Positions 20,849 through 30,614 of a DNA stretch of 64,000 nucleotides are shown here, piece after piece. Source of the stretch: Symbiodinium natans (Eukaryota; Sar; Dinophyceae; Suessiales; Symbiodiniaceae); contig CAJNDS010002553.1 in assembly GCA_905221605.1 (NCBI GenBank), forward strand, positions 80,553 to 144,552, written 5' to 3'. The notes beneath the pieces were generated by a model. It was not told the origin of the DNA, searched no databases, and worked only from the letters and a program-made list of their open reading frames with translations. Each line of letters starts with the position of its first letter. The stretch's first letter is position 1. The position numbers and the translations under genes are program-made.

Positions 20849-20912
20849 TTATTCCGGGCTTCAGGACTTAGCACGTGGACCTCAGCCTTGATCCCTCCAC
20901 TCCCCGTACATC

Positions 20913-22260
20913 CTAGACTCCGCCGTGTGGTTTAAAGACTTTCGCGCTCAGGCAGCGGCCTTTAACCTGGCCGCCAATCATCTTCAGGAGCAGGCAGGAG
21001 ACCGCAAAGACCAGTAGACTCAGTAGACTTACCAGCGATGCAGGCAGCAGGAACAAAAACATGACCGGGATGACAAGGCGACGGCAGAGAGCATTCTTAA
21101 TCGGTTGCTCCAGTGCGCGCTGCATCGAACGTTGAAAGATGTTCTGCTGGTGGTAGGAGATGTCTTTTGAGTCTCTTGGATGTAGAGGCTGCATGATCGG
21201 CCAAAGAAAGATCAGCGCCTTCTCGCCCAGCCAGCATGGTGACAAAAATGGCCTGGACTGCATGTCCGAGCAGCCGCAGTTTTCTTGGTGTCCAGGACGC
21301 AGGTCCATTACCATGCGGTGGAGCCAGTTAGCCATCCTCACCCAAGGTCTGCGTTGCTGTTCCAGCAACATGCGTGCCCTGGCCTGCACGAACAGCACTT
21401 GCGCCCGATCCTGGTGAATCTCGTAGTTTTGGCCCAGAATACCAATCAACAAGTTCATGAGCAGCACTGCAACGCCCACGCCTGTGCAGAAGAAACAGAG
21501 CTGAAGGTACATGTACGTGAGAGTGCCAAGCTCTCGGGGATCAGGGTCGTTGGGCTCCCACGCACCAGTGCCATTCTCAGTGCCATTCTCCGCGTAGGTG
21601 TAGGTTGGGTCTTGGCCCTGGTATTCAAACATGTCGAAATCCCCGAAGATCGCAAGCCTGACTGTGTGGGTGAAGGCGGCATAGACTGGGAAAGGGTCGT
21701 CTCCTCGGGCATTGAGGATGACGTATGCATGGGTGGAAGCAGCAACACAAACGGAGGTGACAAAGAAGAAGGCCCCAGTGTCTCGGACTGCTGATAGGAT
21801 GGGCAGGAGATAGGGCCCCAGCCATCGCTCGCCTCGCAGGCTATACCCTAGCCGGAGCCAGTACATGGCACAAAACCATGGCAAGAAAAGCTGGTCCAAC
21901 TCCCGATCACCACAGCGATCCATCTGCACAAAGATGGCAGCATAGCCCGTGACAAGGAAAACCAAATCAGCAACCGTCTCCAGGCTTGGAGCAGGAGTGT
22001 CTACCTCACATTCCACCGGACGAAGCTTCCCTCCTATGTGCTCCTCCTTCTGACCTTCCTGGACTCCCTGCTGCCAGCCCATGTACTGGCTCACGCGAAA
22101 CCAAACGAAGGACCACACCTGCGCCAGCCATTCAATCGCCTCCTTCCCTTGGATGACCGTCACCGTCCACAGTGCAGGCCTCACAATAACCGTGTTCCGA
22201 AAAAGCCACAGCTTCCAGTAAAGAGGCTCGGGCAAAAGTATAGTAACTTTTTGAGGCGTA
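20913..22260 (-). CDS. TRP/polycystin-like cation channel, pore-bearing exon
   Basis: About 440 residues with the layout of a six-helix ion-transport domain. There are hydrophobic helices near residues 90-107, 118-135 and 140-175, then a pore-loop region with NGTENGT glycosylation sites. The final helix, LQLCFFCTGVGVAVLLMNLLIGI, is followed by LGQNYEI, the classic end of TRP/polycystin S6 (LLxNLLIA-type). A post-S6 helix rich in Arg/Gln follows, and then a late hydrophobic segment near residues 385-425. The frame is open only from about 22,256 after an in-frame stop, and it begins with a TTG-reported start, so it is almost certainly an internal or 3' exon. The preceding exon is 22318-22983. 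Probable role: a cation channel in plasma or ciliary membrane; ligand unknown. Confidence 0.7.
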
Positions 22261-22317
22261 ACTTAAGGACTACAAGGCCTAGGGGCCAGGCGCGGTTAGA
22301 AGATCTGGACTCAAGTC

Positions 22318-22983
22318 CTAAGGCGCCGGCTGTATCTCCATGTCTCCATAGCGACATCTCCAGGTGACCAAGCACAAGCAAGCCAAAGCCACCATGCACA
22401 GGAAGCTATCCAGGGCAGTGCCCGCTCGCAGCTGCAGCCACGCTGCAGCCGTGAGGGCTTCCACGGCATCCGTGGCCAGGGTCTCCTCATTGGCGGTCTC
22501 GGCTACTGCCGCCAGCACCATTGGTTCGCACGCCAACGGCGCAGGGATCCTCATCTTTCGCAATGACGTCTGAACCTCGGGGGCATAGAGCATGTTCTGG
22601 AACTTCAAGTTGAAAGAGTCGATGTCCGACCGCTCGGTCTCCTTGTCCGCGCTCTTGAGCAGCGACGTACGTTTGGACTTTTGTTGGGGGTCGTTCAGCT
22701 TCAGCAAGGCCTTTTGTGCCTCGGTTGTCGGCGCACTCTGCTCTAAGTGCTCGGATTGTGGCCTCAGGGCCATTACGGGTTCTTCTTCGTGGCCTTCCTG
22801 CAGAAACAGCATGTCACACCTCAAAGGCAGCTGAAGGCCGAGCCACCCGGCGAGCCTCGCAGTCGTAACTCCCGAGGATAGTGCGCATGCGCTCCCGCAA
22901 TCTCTCAGAGCGGCACTCTTCAACCTGGCGAACTCCGCAGGTGCTGCCAGGTGCTTCGGTTCACAGACAACGGACATCTTCAA
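22318..22983 (-). CDS. Probable upstream exon of the TRP-like channel
   Basis: A 221-residue frame whose first 150 residues are hydrophilic cytosolic-type sequence (Lys/Glu-rich near residues 90-125). It ends in a helix around LDSFLCMVALACLCLV that fits S1 of an ion-transport domain. The pore exon begins about 60 bases downstream in another phase. A GTCACC donor just after the helix (about 22369) and a TTAAG acceptor (about 22261) would make an intron near 110 bases and join the frames; that splice is my inference. The start at 22983 is not secured and the true N terminus may lie in further exons upstream. Confidence 0.5.
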   Translation of the reverse strand: MKMSVVCEPKHLAAPAEFARLKSAALRDCGSACALSSGVTTARLAGWLGLQLPLRCDMLFLQEGHEEEPVMALRPQSEHLEQSAPTTEAQKALLKLNDPQQKSKRTSLLKSADKETERSDIDSFNLKFQNMLYAPEVQTSLRKMRIPAPLACEPMVLAAVAETANEETLATDAVEALTAAAWLQLRAGTALDSFLCMVALACLCLVTWRCRYGDMEIQPAP

Positions 22984-23756
22984 ATCACGAAGCCCTCCGC
23001 GCCCTCCCGCTTTTTAAAGCAGCTTTACGGCTGAGGGTTGAGGCTTCTTCTACACCTCTGAGGAGACCCCCCAGCGCTGCTTTGATTCTGACATCGTACA
23101 CTTCTCCTTTCCCCCCATCCTGCCGCGGTTCAGGAGGGCGCACCACTTGAGTTCGCCTGTGTTGGAGCGGTGACGCAGGCCCTTCCCCATTCCTCATCTT
23201 GCCCTCCCATCTTTCCCTCGGCGGCGCGCGGGCGCGCCTGCGCACGACACCTCGTCCAAGGACTGGCTACGTATTGTTCTCTGCCACCGTCTGCTCTGTC
23301 GCTTCAGTCCCTCCCTCTCTATCTCTCCCTCTCTCTCTCTCTCTCCCTCTCTCTCTCGCTCTCTCTCCCTCACCGTAATCCCTAGACCCGTCTTCGCTGC
23401 GCCTCCGGGGCCCTCCCGCGCCACACTCATGACGAAAGAACTCCTTCCTTGCTCCTCACATGCGCCTCATTCCTGGTGCGCTTTCGTTCTAAGGGCGTAT
23501 TGGGTTCTAGTCCTTCGAAAAACTGTCTTCCTCTTTTCCTTACTGCGCGTCACACACACACACACACACACCAGCAACAGAGGGAGCTTTGCTGGCCTCT
23601 TTCAGCAGACCACCAACCATCACGGTGAAGTGAGCCCCCTCACCGCGCAGCAGAGCGACGAGCAGGCGCTTGATTCGCTTCTCGCGTGCTGTGGCCTGAT
23701 GCTTGGAACATCCATTGCTACGCGGAAGGGAAGGGAAGGGAAGAGCCCCCTTAACC
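22984..23756. other. GC-rich unique DNA with (CT)n and (CA)n
   Basis: A (CT)n tract at about 23310-23375 and (CA)n at 23551-23572. Open frames here (for example minus 22985-23245, Arg-rich) have no recognisable domain. It could be the 5' leader or an intron of the channel gene. Confidence 0.5.
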
Positions 23757-24443
23757 CTAAACCCCGAGCTCCTCTGCCACTGGCTCCAAGTCCACCTCAG
23801 GGTCGATGTCCACCTCGCGGTTGAACAAACTTCCCTTACCAGAGGTGTCCTCGATGTAGTACCGCCCGGCAGCAACCTCCGTCCCACGCCTCACTTTGAC
23901 TTCGGAGCTGCCGCCGAGGTTGAGTCTCTCCGCTGCCTCGTCGGTAAGACATCGTCCCTCCACGTCCACATCTTGGAGCCACGTCTCATATGCCGCTGCC
24001 AGAACTTCGGACGATACTTCAGCGTTCTTAGCCGCTGTGGCTTTGGCCTGCGAGTCCGCGTGGGGAGCCACGGCTTCTGCTGTTGTTGCGACGTCAGCGT
24101 CGGAAGCCGCGGTGCCTTTGGCTCCGCCACTGTCGACGGACACGATTTGCACTCTCACCATTTTCATGTCTTTGGCCTGTTGCGCTTTCGCTTCTGTGGG
24201 CTGCGGATCCGTGCGGGAATCCGCGTTACCGTGAGCCGAGCCATCGGCTCCTGCTTCCGCCGTCGGCCCGCTCTCATCTTTGCCCGGCAGATCCGCCGTG
24301 TGGGAAGCCGTGTCTGCCTCCGCTGCCGGCCCCTTCGCAGCTTTGTCCTGCGGATCCGTGTGGGAAGCCACGTTGCTGCGATCCCAGCCGGCGGATGCTG
24401 CTTCGGTGTCTTCGGCCCGCAGATCCTCCGAGGCCTCAGTCAA
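23757..24443 (-). CDS. Ala/Asp/Glu-rich low-complexity ORF
   Basis: The 228-residue frame is not recognised. The N-terminal half has three to four imperfect repeats built around SHTDPQDKAAK-like and DSRTDPQPTEAK-like text. In DNA these are recurring GCGGATCCGTGTGGGAA blocks at about 24200, 24285 and 24350. The C-terminal half (EVLAAAYETWLQDVDVEGR onward) is less repetitive and acidic. The stop codon is contributed by a GGGTTTAG heptamer at the 3' edge, so the natural C terminus may have been replaced. It lies on the same strand as the channel exons and upstream, and could be an N-terminal exon of that gene or a separate gene. Confidence 0.35.
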   Translation of the reverse strand: MTEASEDLRAEDTEAASAGWDRSNVASHTDPQDKAAKGPAAEADTASHTADLPGKDESGPTAEAGADGSAHGNADSRTDPQPTEAKAQQAKDMKMVRVQIVSVDSGGAKGTAASDADVATTAEAVAPHADSQAKATAAKNAEVSSEVLAAAYETWLQDVDVEGRCLTDEAAERLNLGGSSEVKVRRGTEVAAGRYYIEDTSGKGSLFNREVDIDPEVDLEPVAEELGV

Positions 24444-24579
24444 GAGCGTGTCGGCCTTGCTTTTGGAGCTGCGGGCCTCCTGACATTTGTCCTTGGATAG
24501 CTCGGCGAGTTTTGGGGGTTTTGGGGCTTTTTGGGCTTTTGGGCTTTTGGGCTTTTGGGCTTTTGGGCGTTAGGGTTTA

Positions 24580-25690
24580 GGGTTTAGGGTTTCGGGTTTA
24601 GGGTTTAGGGTTGAGGGTTTAGGGTTGAGGGTTTAGGGTTTAGGGTTTAGGATTGATTTTTGTTTTTTTTCTTGGGGGGGGGTTTAGACTTGCAGGTTAC
24701 ATGCTTTGGCTTCGAGGGCTTGTAGAGGTTCAGAGTTTCTAGGTTTAGGGTTTAGGAGCCTAGGGCTCTTCAAAAGCCCCCCAAGGAAATACAGAACCTC
24801 GTAACCTCTAAACCCCTAGATCTCCAAACCCCGTAACCTCTAAACCCTATTTAAACCCTCTCTACATACATGCTTGAAGTGCTTAAAAGACGAAGCAACC
24901 TTAAGAACCCCAACGAGCCCCGCGAAGCCGTTGCAAGCCTCCTGGGAACTCCCAAGCACCCTAAACCCTAAACCCTAAACCCTAAACCCTAAACCCACCG
25001 CCGCTCCCGAGCATGCATGCCAGGCATCCTCTTTCACGATCGCTGTGCCTCGTCCCTGCACGGTCAACACCGACGACTTAGAGGGGTCTAGGGTTTAGGG
25101 TTTAGGGCTTAGGGTTTGGGGTTTGGGGTTTAGGGTTTAGGGTAGGGTCTAGGGTTTAGGGTTTGGGGTTAGCCCTTGTTGAATCCTGAGATCCTCAAAC
25201 CCCCAGATCCTAACCCGCCAAAAACTTCAACTCCACATCTCCGCAGTCCGGATAAACAACCCTCCTAAGATACACACACCATGAGAGCTCTGATGATCAA
25301 CTAAGAGCCTCCAACGCCAAGTCTTCGAACCCTTGCCCCCCGGAGCATTACAACGCCGAAGCTCAGGTCATGCTGCGACTCTGAGGGTTTCGGGTTTAGG
25401 GTATAGGGTTTAGGGTTTAGGGTTTCGGGTTTAGGGTTTGGGGCTTAGGGCTCAGGGTTTAGGGCCCCTTTACAGGGGCTTCTTTCTATTTGCGGATAGA
25501 CAGGGGGCACCCCCTTTTTTGGGAAACACCCCTAATATGGTGCATTGTGAACATCAGCAAAGAAACAGGGGATGTAGTGTCCAGGATTTGGGGGGCACTA
25601 AGCTGCCTTCACTTCTTCATGCAAAAACACACCTTGGTGCACTTCCTCACTGCCTGAAACATGCACCAAGCGCTAACCCTTAAACCCCAA
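24580..25690. repeat. Telomere-like arrays with unique islands
   Basis: TTTAGGG/GGGTTGA variants at 24575-24650, a poly-G patch at 24676, CCCTAAA at 24958-25000, TTTAGGG/TTTGGGG at 25085-25170, and variants at 25385-25465. Unique DNA between shows no gene. Confidence 0.75.
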
Positions 25691-25870
25691 AACCGTCGGA
25701 AGGGTTGAGGGTTCAGGGTTCAGGGTTCAGGGTTTAGGGTTCAGGGTTCAGGGTTCAGGGTTCAGGGTTCAGGGTTCAGGGTTCAGGGTTGAGGGTTGAG
25801 GGTTTAGGGTTTAGGGTTTAGGGTTTAGGGTTGAGGGTTGAGGGTTTAGGGTTTAGGGTTTAGGCTTGGG
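25690..25870 (+). repeat. GGGTTCA variant array
   Basis: About fourteen GGGTTCA units pass into GGGTTGA and GGGTTTA units. This is another example of a single mutant heptamer amplified as a block. Confidence 0.9.
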
Positions 25871-26569
25871 GTTGAGGGTTCGAGGGGGTTTGTGTAGGGA
25901 TGCAGGGGGGGCTGCCGGGTGCGGGATATGGGGGGCAGTCCAGGAAGCTGCCTGCGCTTCTTCTTGCAAAAAACACGCTCTGATGGGCGTCCTCACTGCC
26001 TGAAACATGCACCAACCCCTAAAACTTAAAGACAAAACCCTCAGAAGGGTTGAGGATTTAGGGTTCAGTGTTCAGGGTTCAGGGTTCAGTGTTTAGGGTT
26101 AGGGTTAGGGTTAGGGTTTAGGGTTTAGGGTTTAGGGCTTAGGGCTTAGGGCTTAGGGCTTAGGGTTTAGGGTTTAGGGTTTAGGGTTTAGGGTTTAGGG
26201 TTGAGGGTTTCGGGCTTAGGGCTTAGGGCTTAGGGCTTAGGGCTTAGGGTTTAGGGCTGGCCTTAGGCGCAGTCTTCCTACTCTTCTTCGGCGGCTTGGA
26301 CGGCGAAGGCTCTTTGCTGGTCTCGGGCTCCGTCTCCGCCAGCCGAGGAACCAGCACATCTGAGATTGAGATGGGCACATCGCCATCCTTTGAGTTTGGG
26401 GTTTAGGGTTTAGGGTTTGGGGTTTGGGGTTTGGGGTTTAGGGTTTAGGGCTTAGGGTTTAGGGTTTAGGCGTGCCACTGCTGCCGTCGATAAGAACCCT
26501 CATGAGCCCTGATTCCTGAACAAGAACCTCAGAGCGTATCACCGCAGGAGGCGTAAGAAGGCGTGGAAA
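25871..26569. repeat. Array including TTAGGG hexamers and TTAGGGC heptamers
   Basis: At 26095-26115 there are about four GTTAGG/TTAGGG hexamers (vertebrate-type length). TTTAGGG units follow, then two separate TTAGGGC blocks (about 26139-26162 and 26215-26248), and mixed heptamers at 26395-26470. Unique islands at 25880-26040 and 26250-26390 show no gene. Text at 25930-26045 repeats 25610-25690 (CTTCTTCTTGCAAAAA, then CTGAAACATGCACCAA, ACCCTCAGAAGGGTTGAGG), so a block of about 350 bases was duplicated. Confidence 0.75.
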
Positions 26570-26878
26570 TTATAACATGCCGCATATACCGTGCGCAGCC
26601 TCATATCCCGAACAGCGATGTGCAGCCTTCTGAACATCTGCTCTGTTCAAAGAACGCAAGCGTATAAGCGAAAGCACCTGTGCATAAATGTACTGGGCCG
26701 CTGAAAAACACTGCGCAGCACCTTCTGTCCATGATGCTGAGCGTACAACATTCGAAATCAGATCATACAAAGCAATACAACCCAACCCATGCAAGCCAGC
26801 CGTCAGACTGCTTGGAATGAAGCGCGTTCGGATCAAGCTATAATTTACATCCAATCTTTTATTCTTGGCGCTTGGCAA
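26570..26878 (-). CDS. Unrecognised 102-residue ORF
   Basis: I do not recognise it. The frame has a plausible soluble-protein composition with an amphipathic middle (GLGCIALYDLISNVVRSA) and sits in the only AT-balanced island between arrays here (26560-27120). No start context, splice signal or domain supports expression, and competing frames of similar length occupy the opposite strand. Confidence 0.2.
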   Translation of the reverse strand: MPSAKNKRLDVNYSLIRTRFIPSSLTAGLHGLGCIALYDLISNVVRSASWTEGAAQCFSAAQYIYAQVLSLIRLRSLNRADVQKAAHRCSGYEAAHGICGML

Positions 26879-27227
26879 GCACTGCGAAAATGGACTGCTC
26901 CAACAACCGCGTGCTCATTCGCCCGGAGCCCCCATATCCCAAGGGCACTAATTCAGCGAAAGTGCCTGTGCATCATCCGATGGCTGGACCATTGTACCGC
27001 AAGGCCCGCAAGGCTACATCACTGAAGCCAAACAAAAATGCTTCGGGAGCGGACATCTGCCTGGTTCCGGGATCAGGGTTTGAATTATCAGGCTTGGGGC
27101 CTCCTTGTTAAGCGTGTTCCCATCACCCGGTACTCCGTACCAAACACATCCACGAGCCAAGCCTGAGACCCTTGAAGCTAGGAGAAGCCCTAAAAGAGGG
27201 GCCGCCTGAAAAATTAGACTTTAGGGT

Positions 27228-27302
27228 TTTGGGGATACTATAGTATACTTATGTAGGGACCAGAAGGGGATACTACTTGTAATGCAGTTATTTCGACCCA
27301 GT
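27228..27302. mobile_element. MITE family 2, partial copy
   Basis: AAGGGGATACTACTTGTAAT and GTTATTTCGACCC match the right half of the 6350-6440 copy (AAGGGGATACTCTTAGTAAT, TTATTCCGACCCC). Confidence 0.45.
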
Positions 27303-27605
27303 ATGTTAACTTCAAATGTGCAGTGAGACCACCTGGGGGAGTGGGGTCGAGGTGAGGCTTGCTTATTTGACTCACCTTACCTAAACCTCCACAAGAGTGC
27401 TGACCAACCATTTGAAAAAGACTTTGCTGCTTTGAACCATGCGAACTCCAACAAAGGAAGGCTGAGAGGAGCCTCCCTGCAACTGAACAGCGCTCCCAAG
27501 AAACGGCTTTTTCGAGCCGCAAAGCAGACGTTCCACGCAAGAGCGGCGACCACAGAGAGTTTAAAAAAAATATATTTCGAAGATTCCCACTCTGTCTTGG
27601 TAGAG

Positions 27606-27812
27606 ATTCTCTGGGTTTGGGCACTCCAGGGACACTCTGGGCTGGGCACTTCAGAGACACTCTGGGGCCAGGCACTTGGGAACATTCTGGGGTTGAGTAC
27701 TCCAGGCAGACTCTAGGGTTGGACATTCCAGAAAGACTTTGGGTTGAGCGCTCCGGGACACTCTGGGGTTGGGCACTCCAGGAAAACTCTGGAGTTGGAC
27801 ACTCTGGGGGAT
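27606..27812 (+). repeat. 26-bp minisatellite
   Basis: About eight degenerate tandem units of 25-26 bases with consensus GGGGTTGGGCACTCCAGGGA plus CACTCT. The minus-strand 203-residue frame across it repeats Cys-Pro-x-Pro-x-x-x-Ser text because of the repeat and is not called as a gene. Confidence 0.85.
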
Positions 27813-28566
27813 GAGCGAAGGACCGGGTAAGAAGAAGAGTTCCGGGCAAGGAGAAAAGTTAAATTTAAAATCTAACAACCCCACACCGAGGGTGGGAAAT
27901 AATATAACTCCAGTACAAAGAGCAGCTGCTAGAGATTCACCAAAAGTTCTTTACCGCCACGCAGGCCATGCAAAACAAGGTTCACAAAAAAACAATTGCG
28001 AAAACACGCGCAGATCAAAAAAAAACAATGAACTTGATAATTAGTCCCCAAGCCAGGCTGTTAGTCCTCCAACCGCAACAACAACACAAGTCCAGGATGC
28101 AGTGTTCCGCGCGCGTAAGAACACCCTTTCTTGTTCTTGTTTAATGCTGTTACTGGTTATAGTTATGATAATGATGATGATGATGATGAGGATGGTGATA
28201 ATAATGATGATAATAAATAGGAGGAAGAAGAGGACGACGACGATGAGAAGGAGAAGGATGGTGATGTGTAGAAGATGCAGTTGCCTGGTTGCTAGTTGCA
28301 CTTAGAGCATTTAAGGTAATTTATTGGCATGCCTAGGTCTGGTGGGAAGGGAAGGAGCCCACGGTGAAGCTGCTCCCGCGCACGCAACCCAGCATTGGTT
28401 GCTCTTCGCATTCCATCTTGAGCACTCTGCCTGTCTTCTGTCACCAAAGCTAAAGATAGAAAAAGAGCTTGCTCTGAAGTTATGCACAAGAAGTGCTGCC
28501 AGCAGCATTCAAGACCTTTGTTTGCAAGTCCACTTTGACCAATCGTAAGTCCACCATCAGTTGGAC
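27813..28566. other. Unique DNA with GAT microsatellite
   Basis: A GAT/GAG/GAC-rich tract at 28164-28260. The rest is non-repetitive with no supported gene. It flanks the 3' end of the large minus-strand retroelement. Confidence 0.6.
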
Positions 28567-28577
28567 TTTTTTTTTTT
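28567..28577 (-). other. A-run at the inferred 3' end of the retroelement
   Basis: Eleven T on the plus strand equals poly-A on the minus strand, downstream of all minus-strand ORFs of the element. It is short, and no matching target-site duplication was found at the other end, so the exact 3' boundary is tentative. Confidence 0.45.
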
Positions 28578-28740
28578 GGACTGGCGCCTCTTTACTACAT
28601 CAGTAGCACAGTAGGCCGGTCTTGTTGGGCTCGACGTAAAGGGTGAAACAAAGTCAGCGCACACGATCCGCCAGACACAACAAGCAACCACCAAGCAAAC
28701 AGACACCGAAGAAACAAAGCGAGCAATCGCGCTGAACTAC

Positions 28741-30335
28741 TAGATACCCCACGGACTCAGTACTCGAGGTCGTCAATGAAGTCCCGGTTCACAAGGAAGC
28801 ACAGAGCTTGTGGGGGAATCGCAAATTGCGACATTGCCAGATTCTCAAAACCACCATCATGTAGCCACTGGTGCGACAGCGGTTATTCAAACCGAGGTCA
28901 TCAGAAGAGGTTCGGATCACGTACTCGTTGTCAAGGACAGACAACCGACACTCAATGGCGAAAGGATGTTGCAAGTCAGACTCCCTAGGGGGGATGAAAG
29001 ATGTGCATATGCCCCATGGTGGTCAGCCAGTGGGGACTTAACAGCAAGAACAATCAAGGCAAGACCGGCCCAGGGCACTCCATGGTGGTCAGCCAGTGGA
29101 GTAGCTCCGAGCTCTGGGTGCTCCATTCACCTTGGCGTACAAGTGCCCACCCAGAGAGGTGTCCGCGCCCGGCACAGGGGGCATATGCCCCATGGAGGTC
29201 AGCCAGTGGGGACTTAACAGCAAGAACAATCAAAGCAGGACCGGCCCAGGGCACTCCATGGTGGTCAGCCAGTGGAGTAGCTCCGAGCACAGGGTTCTCC
29301 AGTCAACCTGGCGTACAAGTGCCCACCCAGAGAGGTGCCCGCGCACGGCCAGAGGGGGGGCGAGAGTAGCTGCAGCTACCGATTCCACGGGGAGAGTCCA
29401 CAGCGAGTTACCAAACCCTTAACGCCACAAGGTTCGTAATGACAACGAGGAACCTCCAAGTCCAGGCATCTCACACAAGGCCACGCAACCTTGGCGCTGG
29501 CCTGCGCATCGGCACGCATCAGGTCCCTCCAAACCCAAACCCGCGGGGTACGTCGGTAAGGAGATGGGAGGGCTCACATCACATTGGTGCCGAAGTGCAA
29601 GGATCTCCACGGTATTGCTACTTTGGTCCAATCAGAGCCTTCAGGTAACATCCACGCGGGCGGGGAGCCCACTTGCCCTGCCGCAGGCCAAGCTCAGACG
29701 AGGGTGACCCTCAAGAGTCTCAAGAGGGCCAGGTTGTTCTACAAGTGGGGAATGGCTCCCTGCCAAGTCAGCGGGTGCATAATCTCCACGTAGAAGTGTC
29801 CACAGCCAGCGCGTCGAACTGCTAGGTCACCCTGTGCACTCAGTACTCGAAATCGTCGAAGAGGCCGGGAGCACACATGTAGCACCGAGTGCGCAGGTGC
29901 GTCGCAAGATGCGACGTTGCCAGATTCACAAAACCACCATCATGCAGCCACCGATGCGAATACATTCAGCACCAGCCAAGGCCGTTCACGAGAAGGTTCA
30001 CAAGCCCGCCATCACAGGTGGGGCATAGTCGTGCCTTGGCACGGGACGTTGCAGGTGTCAACCTTCTTGATCCGAAGTATAAAGTTGCCCCATGGTGGTC
30101 AGCCAGTGGGGACTTAACGGCAAGAACAAAGGGTAGGACCAGCCCAGAGCACTCCATGGTGGTCAGCCAGTGGAGCCTCTCCGAGCACAAGGCGCAACGT
30201 TCTTTTGACTCACAAGAGTCTCGTCCGACGGCCAAAGCAGGCTTGACTGCTTCGTTCCAATCAGAGCCATCAGGTAAACCCAAGCAGGCGGGGACCCCAC
30301 CTGCCCCGCAGGAAGCGGGAGAGTCCCCCAGTCGA
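28741..30335 (-). repeat. Diverged tandem duplication in the 3' region
   Basis: Two blocks share ordered landmarks. Block 1 has ACTCAGTACTCGAGGTCGTC (28757), then TTGCGACATTGCCAGATTC, then the 20-mer copies, then CAATCAGAGCCTTCAGGTAA (29630). Block 2 has ACTCAGTACTCGAAATCGTC (29838), ATGCGACGTTGCCAGATTC, the 20-mer copies and CAATCAGAGCCATCAGGTAA (30256). Offsets shrink from about 1080 to 626 bases because block 2 lacks internal copies. Open frames within are not conserved between the blocks, so I treat this as non-coding 3' sequence. Confidence 0.65.
29006..29357. repeat. 176-bp tandem repeat carrying a duplicated 20-mer
   Basis: Two units (29006-29181 and 29182-29357), about 93 percent alike. 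Each contains CCATGGTGGTCAGCCAGTGG twice, 66 bases apart, with one variant. The 20-mer starts at 29014, 29080, 29190, 29256, 30090 and 30154, six copies in the region. In each pair the first copy is followed by GGACTTAAC and the second by AGTAG or AGCCT plus CTCCGAGC. Confidence 0.85.
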
Positions 30336-30614
30336 AACTTCGCACTCAAGGCCAAGCAACTATCTCCTTGGCCGGTGAGGGTTGAGGGTTCAATTGAGGG
30401 CTGGATGCCTCAACCATGTCAGTGATGCCTTCCTGAGGGGAAGGCGGTGGACTACCTCGGATCTACAGAGTTGACCTGAGCCAGCACTGCACAGCACCCA
30501 TGAAAAAGTCCCGCCAACACACTCCCTAGAATGCAAAACCGCGAAAGCAGTGTGAAACTGGAGAACGAGACCCTCATGCTTCCAAGGCCAAGCATTAGTG
30601 AAGGGGCGGGGTCC

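Larger units (their letters stand above)
1..20900. repeat. Interstitial telomere-like repeat domain
   Basis: Mosaic of TTTAGGG/CCCTAAA heptamer arrays in both orientations, ranging from perfect runs to heavily mutated ones, separated by unique islands of 50-500 bases. Every reading frame of the perfect heptamer carries a TAG (plus strand) or TAA (minus strand) within 21 bases, so the domain breaks ORFs on both strands and no convincing full gene is seen. Because both strand orientations alternate and unique DNA intervenes, this is interstitial repeat, not a chromosome end. Individual arrays worth separate note are listed below; the rest of the domain between them is short unique DNA plus degenerate heptamers. 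Confidence 0.9.

Noticed and set aside
23170-23430. Ser/Leu-rich and Arg/Glu-rich ORFs
   Set aside because: They read through the (CT)n tract; no domain outside it.
28776-29422. Overlapping ORFs with repeated Met-Val-Val-Ser-Gln-Trp text
   Set aside because: They come from the 176-bp tandem repeat. Since 176 is not a multiple of three, the same text appears in different frames, which indicates no single protein.
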